64,000 nt of DNA. It comes from Priapulus caudatus (Eukaryota > Priapulida > Priapulimorpha > Priapulimorphida > Priapulidae). The position numbers and the translations under genes were made by a program. This document shows, piece by piece, positions 11,901-20,820 of this stretch; the first letter of the stretch is position 1; each line of letters begins with the position of its first letter. The notes beneath the pieces were generated by a model, which was given only the letters and a program-made list of their open reading frames with translations, did no database searches and was not told where the DNA came from. The DNA lies in the NCBI RefSeq assembly GCF_000485595.1, contig NW_014577315.1, positions 27,541 through 91,540 on the forward strand, given 5' to 3'.

Positions 11901-14900
11901 CCCCATGAGAGATACCACATGAGACATACCATCCACATAAAAGATATATACACAACATAATACCACGTGAATAAAATCACATGATATAAAATTAGAGATA
12001 GCGCATGAGAAATACCACATGACATCTCCTGCATGCCGAGAGAGGCTACCTCCGGCCCACTAGATCTATTGGTGTTCATAACATATGGCATAACATAACA
12101 TTCATAACATGCATTCATAACATGCATAACATAACATTCATAACATGCATAACATTCATGGCATATATGTAATCGTGGCACGATTATCACTGTCGACTAG
12201 AAAGTTACACACTTTCTTTCTCTACCCGCTTTCTCTCTCGGTATAAGCGGCTCTTCACGGTGCGCCACATTTCAGCGCGGTTCGCCGACTTAAGTCATAT
12301 ATCGATGATGCTTACGAGCTTTATGCGTTGTTGTCTTCGCTTTACTGTGTGCTTGGTGTCTCATTGAACCGCTCGCCTCCCTGGCGCGAGCGAGTGGCAC
12401 GTTACTAGGCTAAATTGGTCAATTTCGGGTAAACGCCTTAATCACTGCATTTGCCTCCCGCGCATGCATTTCCAACTGACCGCGTAAAGATCTAGCGACA
12501 GCTAGCGACAGCTAGTCACAATGTGTGACCGTTATTGTGTACGCTCGACCGTGCACAATTATTTTGTAGACGGCCCTTGCTATCACCACGGCCGAAAATC
12601 ACTGACTCGGAGTTATAGTGCATGCATAGTGAGGAGAGCGTGCAGCTCTCGCGCGTGACAAGTTAGTAGTTGTCCTCGTGAGTAGCTGCATTTACGGTAG
12701 CGAATGACCCTCGTTCGGGTACCCAGTGAACGCGCTTTTTGCGAGCAGAGAGAATAAAAAGCGATAATTAAGAACTTGTACGTGGTTCTCCTAGCTGGTA
12801 TGAGGAAATGAAATGGTGTGTTATCTTTGAAAGACGAAACAGGCTTTTTTGCGCTGATTCATAATTAGCTCTCGTATCTCTGCTGTCGTACAAAAATCTG
12901 TATAGACGGAATAATTTTTATCGTCCCATACTATACGCTCACTCGGCTGTATTTTTTCCCAGATTTTACCTATACAAATACCTGTTTATAGATATGCTCA
13001 CGATATTATCATGTCGCTAGCGGCAGTTCTGCAGTACCTACAGCATGTCGATGTAGGATGGTGGGCGGGTTCGTTTAGAAATTTTCACTACGCGGCGTCG
13101 TTGTTGGTGGGTAAACCGGTCCTAGCTGTCGGTGGGGGCGGTGCGTACGTGCAGCGACTGCTCACGCCGTATCAGAAGCTAGGCGTGCTGCTCCGAATTG
13201 AATCGCGTGGTTAGAAACAGATATGCGTTTTTTATTATGTTAGACGGATGAAGTCGTTGCTACGTTATTTCATATGAAACTATTCCGTTACTAAGGCTGA
13301 GAGGGTCTATGTCCCCCAGGGTACTGCCGGAACCTCCCTAACCCTAACCCTAACCCTTACCCTAACCATATCAAATAGTTACCAGGGTACGTTCCGATAT
13401 ACCGGACCGTACCCAGGGTACGTTCCGGCAGTACCCTGGGGGACATAGACCCTATGAGCGTTACGAAGTCGTCAACGTGAATAGACCTATATTACCTCTC
13501 CCCGTCTTCTTGCTCTCACCCTCTTCGCGCACTTTGCTTCTCTTCTCTCTCATCCCCTCTCCCCGTCCTCCACTCTCTTCTCGCCCGCCCTATATTTTTT
13601 TAGTTCACTTTCTCATTCTTCTCTCCTCTTCCGCCTCTCTGGCTCTCTCTCCCTCTCTCTCTCTCGTTTTATTTCCCTTACCCTTCCATGCCCCCTTAGG
13701 CTCTCTCGCATCAGCATAATACAGTTTGAGGAATGAGCATTGTAAACTGTAGTGGGCGAAGGTTATTGGGACGCTGTTGTGAATAGGTATTGCCCCAAAG
13801 CGATTTAGTATGGTCACGCCTATCAGCTCATCTCGTCCTCGTAAAAAATGACTACCGAAGTAGCAGATTTCTTCGTCAAACATCGCTGGGATGGGCGACG
13901 GTAAATATAACAACATCCACCTTTTGCACATAACTGCTCCTCAACTCGCCAGTCTAGGCTATAAGGCGTCGATGTGTGTATGTCAAGGAGGCAGAGAGGG
14001 GGATTTAAACAGTAAAACTATTTGTACAGCGCCACATGCCGTTGCGCTTCGCACAGAGATACTTTAACGTGTACATTGATCACGTTTGCCTACTATAAAC
14101 AACGGTGCAATAAAATAAAGCTGTGTCGCAAATAGTTCGGAACGTTTGTAAATATCATTACTAAGATGGGCTAACATTAGGCTAGATAGTGAACGGGACA
14201 CGGGTTTAGAAAGATCTGCATTCTCCTACCCTATTAACAGCTTCTTAATGACTGCATAATGCCTTCTTGGCATAATGTCTTCTTGGACATTTATCTTAAT
14301 TAGAGAGAACAATCATGAAACGATGGGTTTACCCATCAGGTGTGTTTATCGGTACCCTAGGCGCCTACATAATTATAGGTCCTATAACCGTGGTACTATT
14401 AGCTAACTATGCGTGCTGCGTAGTTGTTAATGTCGCCTGGGACGCATGGGCGCGCCACGGGTCGTGACAAGAATGCAGCACCGCATAAATTATGCTGTTG
14501 AACCACACCTCTCTCCCTCAGTCTGCTTCTCCTGTTTGCAGCCTGGCAAGCACGTACGGGGCTGCTATATGCACCACCGGACGAGGAAACGTTTCGAGGA
14601 GGCGTTATGGCCGGTGTCTCTCGCGATTCAGTGATTACAATCGTACTTTCATGTTGCGCCGACGCAATACGTGCGGCGTTTAATATTTAGAATGGCGACC
14701 GACATCTTGATCTGTTTCTTAGTTAAGGTACTTGCATAACCAGTCTATAATTATGCGTAACGCAACACTCCGTCGCGGAACATTATCAAATGAGCGTGTG
14801 AATGCTTTATATAAGGTCACAAGATCTAGTTATACTGGGTCCATATACACCGTGCAAATAACAAGGGAGCTAGTTTAGTTTAGAATAGCCTGGTTTAAGA

Positions 14901-17485
14901 AGTCCTTCGGGGTCTTCAATGCGTCGGTTTCGGTTCAAACCACACCAACTAGATAACAAATGTCTCACGCCTGCGATGAAGGGTGGGGTTAAAACTTGCT
15001 AGCGCTCATTCATCGCCCGTCTCACCTTTGGTCGATATATTTATCTCTAGTGCTTCGCCGCGTGGGTCGCGACCTGTCATGTGTATGTTAGCTAGGGGCC
15101 CGGGTGCGGCTCTCGCGCGTGTGTGTTATAGACGTGGTGGAAGAAGAGGCGTCGCATCTCTCTGACCATGCCGTAAATTCAAACCGCGTGGATTTATTTT
15201 GGGCGGAATACGTTCACATAACCAGTTTTACAGCCGATTTAAATCGTCGCTCGCTCTACTGTATGCATTCCTTGGCGTATATGCCACTTCGTATAAACAC
15301 GTGCGCTGGGTATACCATAACTGTGCACTATAGCGCATTGGGTTTGGAAGAAATGTAAAGCTTACTCAACGTAAGATTTACAAAGGAATATGGGCTGATA
15401 CTGGCTGGGTTCGTTTAGCAGTCGGTGAAAAGCGGTCGAAGAGATTTCATAAGCGGACCAAATCGGTGAATGTATGAAAAGATTATGCCAGTGACGCGCA
15501 TGACTATCTGTACGACTTGCACATACATATTCAGCTACTCGCTGGCCATACCGATAGTTTCCGCCTTGCATACATTGCCAACTGTACGCCCGATATGAAG
15601 AACGGCTTGCCTTTTCCAACCGGCATAATATTATGTTCCCTAGCTTGAATATAATCACGCATTTTGATGACAGATTTATAGATATGGCTAACTTTCTTGA
15701 CCGATAGTTGGATTTTCGTGTTTTTCACAATTAAACCATAAGATGGTTAGGAATGGGATTTGAGAAGCTACGGCTATTTAAACCAAGCCTATGCTATGAC
15801 AGGAAGGCGGCAACGAATAGAGCTTACAGCGGACATTGCAACGCTCATTCGGTGCAAGCATACTTGTGACGCGACTCTTGTCCACTAAATGCCTCTTGAC
15901 TTTACTCTCAGCTATGGGCTAAGCCCTGTTCAAGGTGAACTGCACTTCTAGGGGTCTGAATCGTGCAGTCCATGCTGCTAGTGGCATGTACGAACTTTTT
16001 GTTTATTTGTTTAATAGGAACCACGTGGTAAATTATTTCTCCCGTCGTGATTTCTGTCATGTGAAAGGACACCCCTGCGACATTTAGTCATTTTCTGACG
16101 CAGCGTCATAATAATCTATAGTGAAGTGTAACTTATAAAGAGTAATCTTGGGCGATAATAATTTTATACTCCGATAAACCTGTGACGCTTTCGGCGTGCT
16201 TTACCTGAGAAACACTACGTGATATCGTTGTGGATGACTCCGACAATGACGACAATAGTCATATTTCAGTAACTTTTATACCAAAGTATTCAATTCTGGT
16301 TGAAGCTGATGATGAATCATTAGTCATGTACTAACAAGAGCGCGAGTGCGATGAGATGAGGTAATGATATCGGCATGATAACGTCCATGTTTTGTTCTTA
16401 ACGTTGCTGTTAGAACACACCAGGGTAAAAAAACAAAAACGGAAAGCTTTAACTTACTTCTTCCTCCACTCCTCCAGCTGCGCGAGTAACTCCTTCTGGC
16501 GCGCTGTCATCGCGTTGATCTCGTCCTGTCGGTTGCTGCCCAGCTGTCGGCACTCGTTGATCTCCGTCTCGTACTTCATCTTCAGGTGCAGCGACATGCT
16601 CGTGTACTTCTCCTGGTAGGTTCGCAGCTCGGCGAGCAGCGAGATATTCTCCGACTCGAGGTTCTTCACGTGTTCAATGTAGCTCTCGAAGCGGTTGTTC
16701 AGATGTCCGAGCTGCTTCTTCTCGACCTTGCGGTCCTGCAGGTACTCCTGCGCCTCCAGCTCGGCCTGCTGCATGGTCGTCGGCAGCATCGACGAACCAG
16801 GCGACGGGTACATGTGCGAGCGATTCGAGTAGTTGGTGATGAGGCGGCGGATCGACGCATCCATCGGCACCGTCGTGTGCGTGCCCTTCACCCACTCGTC
16901 GGTGCGGTCGTCGGTCGCGTGCACGGGACTCTCCCAGCCGACGCCCGAGTCAGCCGACTCCTCCGTCATGTCTTTGCCGTTGATGAACCTGCGGTCTTCC
17001 TCGGCCGTCCTCGTCGTCGTGAAGCTGCCGGCTTGCTTCGAGGCGCGACCCGGTCGCACGGGCGTGCTGGTCAGCCCGTCGGCGTCGCGTCCACTCTCGT
17101 AGCTCCGTGTATTCTCGATGGTCGTTTGTCGGCTGCCTGTCATCTTGCCACGGTCGGCGTGGCTGTCGCCGCCGCCGTGCTGGTGGTCGGACCGCGAGCT
17201 TCGGCTCCACATCTTCGCTCGATCCTCTTCCCCGTTGCTGCGTGCAGTGCCGTTGCTCTGCAAGCTTTTGCTGCTCCACTGCAGACCGCTGCTCCTGTTG
17301 CGATCGCCTCCCGCCGAGGAACCTTGCAGGTCGTCCATCTTTGCCGCTGCCGACGATGACGTCGACGACTTCGTGATCCTTGTTGTGCTTTCTGTCTTCA
17401 CACCGGCGTCCTTGCCGTCGGTGCTCTTATCGGGACTCGGCGCGTTGCCCCATTTGAGGAGCCGGGTTCTCACCGTTGAACTCAT
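290..17485 (-). CDS. Gene B: divergent intermediate-filament-like coiled-coil protein, 3 exons seen, 3' end uncertain
   Basis: Exon 1 encodes a 254-residue polar head rich in Ser, Arg, Asp and Gly, then an IF coil 1A at about 255-289 (LNNRFESYIEHVKNLESEN), which defines the family. Exons 2 and 3 are coiled coil and join in matching phases. If the frame in exon 3 ends at the TAG at 292-290, the protein has 464 residues. However, neither the helix-termination motif (TYRxLLEGEE) nor a tail domain appears, and no AATAAA is visible below 290, so the gene may continue past the left edge. The rod is shorter than the roughly 350 residues usual for IF proteins. Exons inside the 14 kb intron could have been missed, although the phases already fit. 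I infer a structural filament or filament-associated role. Confidence 0.75.
473..2174. other. Gene B intron 2 (1.7 kb)
   Basis: Non-coding. It contains a (GA)n tract at 1303-1352. Otherwise I see no gene, TE or regulatory signal. Confidence 0.6.
2175..2358 (-). CDS. Gene B exon 2: coiled coil
   Basis: 184 nt. The acceptor is cgaccattgcag and the donor gtgaaac. The first base completes the codon left open by exon 1. The 61 further residues have strict heptads (KEIRMLELQIKEKEGQITAL, then EAMIRSLQRD) and end in phase 0. The phase match across a 14 kb intron supports membership of the same gene. Confidence 0.8.
3308..3475. mobile_element. Palindromic MITE-like element with (TA)n core, 7 bp target duplication
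   Basis: Inverted arms at 3315-3352 and 3429-3465 match at about 35 of 38 positions (outer part CTCCATTAGGAGTGTT). The core holds (TA)n at 3363-3389, a TTAGGG-like motif and ATCATTA repeats. CAGGCGG flanks the element directly at 3301-3307 and 3476-3482, suggesting a target site duplication. It has no coding capacity. Confidence 0.7.
4095..4134. mobile_element. 40 bp palindromic element with perfect 8 bp target duplication
   Basis: Starts TAGAGTACCTCCATAAAG and ends with the exact reverse complement, with only four bases between the arms. GTAAAACT occurs directly on both sides (4087-4094 and 4135-4142). The ends fit the hAT terminal pattern YARNG, and 8 bp duplications are typical of hAT elements. 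It may be a minimal or decayed MITE. Confidence 0.75.
4376..4513. repeat. GTGC-type microsatellite
   Basis: Alternating GTGCGTGC/GTGTGT tract of about 140 bp. It has Z-DNA-forming composition. The His/Thr/Arg-rich frames on the other strand are artefacts. Confidence 0.9.
4588..4635. mobile_element. 48 bp palindromic element, same family as 18317-18353
   Basis: Termini are CAGGAGTAGATAA and its reverse complement, with an AGGGTAT...ATCCCT core. ATACTAT is repeated directly at 4581-4587 and 4636-4642. It shares its 13 bp terminus with the 37 bp palindrome at 18317, so this is a family rather than a chance palindrome. Confidence 0.75.
6391..6447. mobile_element. Short stem-loop element with imperfect target duplication
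   Basis: Arms ATACAATAATGTAATCC (6395-6411) and its near-exact reverse complement (6429-6445) flank a 17 bp loop. GGGTGATGC at 6382-6390 and GGGTGACGC at 6448-6456 may be a decayed target duplication. Confidence 0.5.
8461..8700. repeat. Minisatellite, 20 bp unit changing to a 22 bp unit
   Basis: About eight copies of CTAGCACCCCCGTACGTCAC, then three copies of a related 22 bp unit containing AGCACCCCCTGTTCGGTA. The 71-102 residue frames on both strands come from the repeat periodicity. Confidence 0.92.
8819..8998. repeat. (CT)n followed by (CA)n microsatellites
   Basis: CT dinucleotides at about 8819-8850, imperfect CT to 8910, then about 80 bp of nearly pure (CA)n at 8916-8998. The predicted frames are low-complexity artefacts. 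Confidence 0.95.
10540..10748. mobile_element. Palindromic element enclosing telomere-type repeats
   Basis: Left arm 10540-10567 (CAGGTACTAC, then AGATATGTACCCGAGGTA) and right arm 10716-10748 are reverse complements except for a 5 bp insertion. Inside is a (CTAACC)n array at about 10635-10668, the telomere hexamer. I found no clear target duplication. There is no open frame. Confidence 0.65.
11085..11300. repeat. CT-rich microsatellite then AT-rich tract
   Basis: Imperfect (CT)n/(TCC)n up to about 11250 followed by (TA)-rich sequence to about 11300. The Ser/Leu/Arg-rich frames overlapping it are artefacts. Confidence 0.9.
11685..12040. repeat. Degenerate minisatellite, 17 bp unit
   Basis: Begins with four or five good copies of ATGAAAGATATCACCCC, then decays into CACATGA/GATACCA variants. 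A 125-residue minus-strand frame is explained by the periodicity. Confidence 0.85.
12075..12172. repeat. CATAACAT minisatellite
   Basis: Short tandem array built from CATAACATAACATT and CATAACATGCATT blocks. No other feature is visible. Confidence 0.8.
13302..13454. mobile_element. Element with perfect 32 bp inverted ends enclosing telomere-type repeats
   Basis: 13302-13333 and 13422-13453 are perfect reverse complements (outer part AGGGTCTATGTCCCCCAG). The core holds (CCCTAA)n at about 13336-13367 and inner copies of CCAGGGTACGTTCCG. The only candidate target duplication is TGAG (13298-13301 and 13455-13458). Perfect ends suggest recent activity or conversion between the arms. Non-coding. 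Confidence 0.75.
13490..13700. repeat. CT-rich low-complexity tract
   Basis: Pyrimidine-rich sequence with CTCTC blocks. The short frames over it are not credible genes. Confidence 0.8.
16458..17485 (-). CDS. Gene B exon 1: long head and coil 1A
   Basis: 1028 nt, with ATG at 17485-17483 and a product beginning MSSTVRTRLLKWGNAP. The exon is GC-rich compared with its surroundings. Residues 1-254 are low-complexity head. From 255 the heptads match IF coil 1A (EKKQLGHLNNRFESYIEHV). The exon ends AA|gtaagtt in phase 2. The antisense frame of 257 residues is a shadow of this GC-rich exon. Confidence 0.92.
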
Positions 17486-18089
17486 GATTGGGTTTTACCG
17501 TACAGTAACGCTATCCGTGCGTGTATAGTCCTCCTCTAGTCGGTGGAGCCGAGGCGCATAGGCTGTTGGCGGATGTTGTCAGTTTGTATCAGAAACCTGT
17601 TTGTATATCTGCGAGAGAAGAAAGTGCTAGGCGTTATTACGCAAAATGATTCAAATGAATAGGTGATATAGATGTGATAGTTTGTTTTACAATGGTCGGA
17701 GGATAACGTTCCCGATCGGCTGTAATTTGAACCGTAGAGCGTGCCTTGTTGACCTTCCCTGACCTTTTAATGACGTCCAATCTTACCATTCATCTTTTAC
17801 ATACAGCGTGTGGCTAGTGATTATTCGTATTTTTTATGTACCTTACCAGGAATTGCCACCCGAGCCCATATCTACACAAATGCCAGTAGGCACTAATGTC
17901 ATATCGACATTCTGGAATTGCCTTACTGACATTCATGGCCACATTTTAGGTAATGCCTGCATCTCCCCCGTGCTAGAGTTGACCTAGTGTTAATTAAACT
18001 CAGAGCTGTCACCTTACAGAAATTCACATGCTTTGATCTGCCTATACCTGACACGCCTACTTTGCGACACACCTAGTTGGACTTCTAAC
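17486..18089. other. Upstream of gene B, no recognised element
   Basis: This 600 bp should contain the 5' UTR and core promoter of gene B. I see no convincing TATA box or binding-site cluster. Confidence 0.5.
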
Positions 18090-18568
18090 CCACAGGCACT
18101 TGGAGCGTTTCAATAAAATATAATGCTAAATAAATACGAAATCTATTTACTACCAAAGTCTTAATGTTTCTCTTCTGTCTTTCGCCTATTATTGCCGACA
18201 ATTTCCTGTAAATGCCGTGAAAATGCTCCTCTGCAACACACATGTACACCGCATGCACGCTGCCGCACACTGACACATAAATAATAGATTTATAATAAAT
18301 AGATATATATATAAATCAGGAGTAGATAAAGGGATTCCCTTTATCTACTCCTGATATAAATCCATATATTTATGTGTCAGTGTGCGGCAGTGTGCATGCG
18401 GTGTACATGTGTGTTGCAGAGCAGCATTTACACGATATTTACAGGAAATTGTCGGCAATAATACTATTAATAGGCGAAAGAAAGTAGAGAAACATTAAGA
18501 CTTTGGTAGTAAATAGATTTCGTATTTATTTAGCATTATATTTTATTGAAACTCTCCAAGTGCCTGTG
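18090..18568. mobile_element. 479 bp palindromic (foldback) element with 7 bp target duplication
   Basis: Two arms of about 210 bp (18090-18308 and 18362-18568) are near-exact reverse complements, with outer part CACAGGCACTTGGAG. TTCTAAC is repeated directly at 18083-18089 and 18569-18575. A separate 37 bp palindrome lies near the centre. There is no coding capacity. The arm sequence recurs at about 28913 and 39427, so it is a dispersed family. Confidence 0.85.
18317..18353. mobile_element. 37 bp palindromic element nested in the larger palindrome, 8 bp target duplication
   Basis: Termini CAGGAGTAGATAA, identical to the element at 4588. ATATAAAT is repeated directly on both sides (18309-18316 and 18354-18361). 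Host arms would give inverted, not direct, repeats around their centre, so the direct repeat points to a real insertion. Confidence 0.8.
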
Positions 18569-18639
18569 TTCTAACTCTCAACGCTACAGCTGCTCGGCAG
18601 TTGCTGTCTGTTAACCACGTGGGTGCGTAAGGCAAGACT

Positions 18640-18960
18640 AGATGAGGCGGTGAAGAAAGATGGTATATTGGGCCGGAGGTGAGACCAGGTGTTGCTGTGC
18701 CGGGGGTGGGGAAACGCACCATGGGTGGAGACAGGTAGAGTTGTGTTGAGGTGGGAAGAGGTAGAGCTGTGTCGGGGGTGGGAGCCAGGTGGGGTTGTGC
18801 CGGGGTGAGGGACGGGTTGGGCTGTTTCGACGATGGGGCGGTGAAGTTGTGTAGGGATTGGGGAGGGATAGGTAGGGTCCTGCTGTGGTAGAAATAGGTA
18901 GGGTTTTGCAAAAGGAGGGATAGGTCAGGAGTTGTGACAGGGTGGCAAGTTGGTGTGTGG
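18640..18960. repeat. Degenerate G-rich minisatellite
   Basis: Variants of GGTGGGGAGAGGTAGAGTTGT-like blocks on the plus strand repeat about every 30-35 bases. The 153-178 residue Pro/Thr/Ser-rich frames on the minus strand follow this periodicity and lack any domain. Confidence 0.7.
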
Positions 18961-19118
18961 CTTCGTCTCCCGTTAGGAAATCTATAGCAAAATCGCTCGT
19001 CATCTGTAGCGCTGCTATAGTCGTAGTGACTGAATGAAATTGAACAGCAGGAAGAAAGGGATGATTTATGTGTAAACATGATATATTACAATATATCAAT
19101 TGCTATGTATATAGCAAT

Positions 19119-20759
19119 TATTTCCTGCTAAAAATGCTCAAGATCCCATTTTAAACCTTGAAATTTGGAAAGGTTTCGGCCCCTATTTACAATGTTAGCT
19201 CCAGCCCACCGTCGGGTACCTGGGCATCCCATTCCTATCGTCAGAGATTTTAGTTCCCCTGTCGGGGTCCCCAGCTCATGTGACAGGCAACCATGATTGA
19301 CGCCACCGCCGGGACAGCTATAGGATTTGCACCGGGGATTGAGACCAGGAACGTTGTGCTATCATTATATTTACGTTCGTAAATGGTTCCCTCGGTATAG
19401 AAAAGTGTATACGCGGAGAATCCGCCCTACACTCTACTCGTCCACGACTCTATATATCAACCCATATATACAATGACAGGCCATTCGTGCATAAACCGCG
19501 TAGCAGAGCTTATGCAGGTAAGGAAAATGGATTCCCGTTTCGTGCTGAGAGAGTTGAATACACTCGGCTCGAGGTTCGATACATTTCTGCATGCTCACGC
19601 CCAGTATGGGGGCTCACGGTGTAGAGAATGCTGGTCTGTATCCCGCCAAGAGAGCCAACAGGTCACGTCTACTTGCGTGAAGATAGAGCTTTGACCAGCG
19701 GTGATTAAATTGAGCCGCGGGTCCGCATTCTATGAGCAGCGGGTGCAATGACCAATAGTGTGTGCGGGGTAAAACTACCGTCTGATTGCCCACGCGCAGT
19801 GGTGTTTACTCTGCGTGCATCGAAGACGTTAAAAGTCAGGGTACGAGACGAAACATAAAGCATACACCGATTAATGAACCTGATCCGAGAGCAAGACTAG
19901 TCACTGCTAGTCAGTCACACTAGATTCGGACTCTTTGGGATTAACTTGTGAGCGCTGTGTCACTGGCGAGGAAATAGCATTCGGTGTGACAAGTAGAACT
20001 CTCAACTCATATATTTTTTGTGTACATTACCTTGTCATATTCAGGTATTTAGATTATAATATGGGGACTGTGACAGTAGGCTTAATTATATAATTACTCG
20101 CCTTACAAAACCCCTGCAACCATCTCCGCTGTTATAAACTTAGTTGATGTTTATAATCATTACGTTAACCGTTACACAAAGCATACTCGAGTGAGAGGGT
20201 GCATACTCACCCTAATGATAGACTAAAATAGAACAGAATGTGCTCTCTGACCCAAATTGCCATAGAACGATTCAATCATGCCCAAAATTTATACGTCTAC
20301 CCTAAACACTGGCCAATCCAGGCAGGGGTCATGACGGCCATGCCCGTCCCTGTCCCAGAATCAATATACAATCAACGTCTGGGGAAAAAAAGCCATTTAC
20401 GGGCATTTCAGAATTCATTTTACTTATTGCTCCCTAAATTTAGTGCTTACTATAGGGTGTCAGAAACTTTAATCGGAGGCGCTAAAATGCGCGACTGGGC
20501 CACGTTGGGAAAACCTATTACAACGCTCCCAAGCCCCCCCCCAATATCATAGATACCGATAGTCGATTAACGTGACTCGGTTAGGTAACGATATCCCCCC
20601 CCCCCCCCCCCACACACACACCATCCTCTCGCAGGTGGCTGTGGGCATCCATTCCTAGATGCAAAAATTACACTAAAAAAGTCGAGACCATCTACACATC
20701 GTTGTGCAAGTGTCAGAAGACTTATCCATGATTAGATCGCATATACATATATATATATG

Positions 20760-20820
<61 letters not shown>

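Larger units (their letters stand above)
2359..16457. other. Gene B intron 1 (14.1 kb), host to many repeats and palindromic elements
   Basis: Bounded by the exon 1 donor gtaagtt and the exon 2 acceptor tgcag. No open frame inside has recognisable coding content. The structures found are listed separately: palindromic elements at 3308, 4095, 4588, 6391, 10540 and 13302, plus minisatellites. The stretches 4640-6380, 6460-8460, 9010-10530, 12180-13290 and 13710-16450 hold nothing else I can support beyond A-rich (ATAA)n at about 5717-5775. Confidence 0.65.

Noticed and set aside
16586-17528. Long plus-strand frames (89-257 residues) opposite gene B exon 1
   Set aside because: They are antisense shadows of a GC-rich coding exon, with no domain and arginine/leucine-rich composition.
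18543-19099. Pro/Thr-rich frames of 153-178 residues resembling mucin
   Set aside because: They lie over a degenerate G-rich minisatellite and the foldback arm, with overlapping open frames in two phases and no signal peptide or splice support.
19097-19118. 22 bp palindrome AATTGCTAT...ATAGCAATT
   Set aside because: There are no direct-repeat flanks and no second copy. It is short enough to occur by chance in AT-rich sequence.
19499-19590. A-box-like TAGCAGAGCTTATG and B-box-like GGTTCGATACA
   Set aside because: The spacing is too long for a tRNA, the match is partial, and no SINE tail or target duplication is visible.
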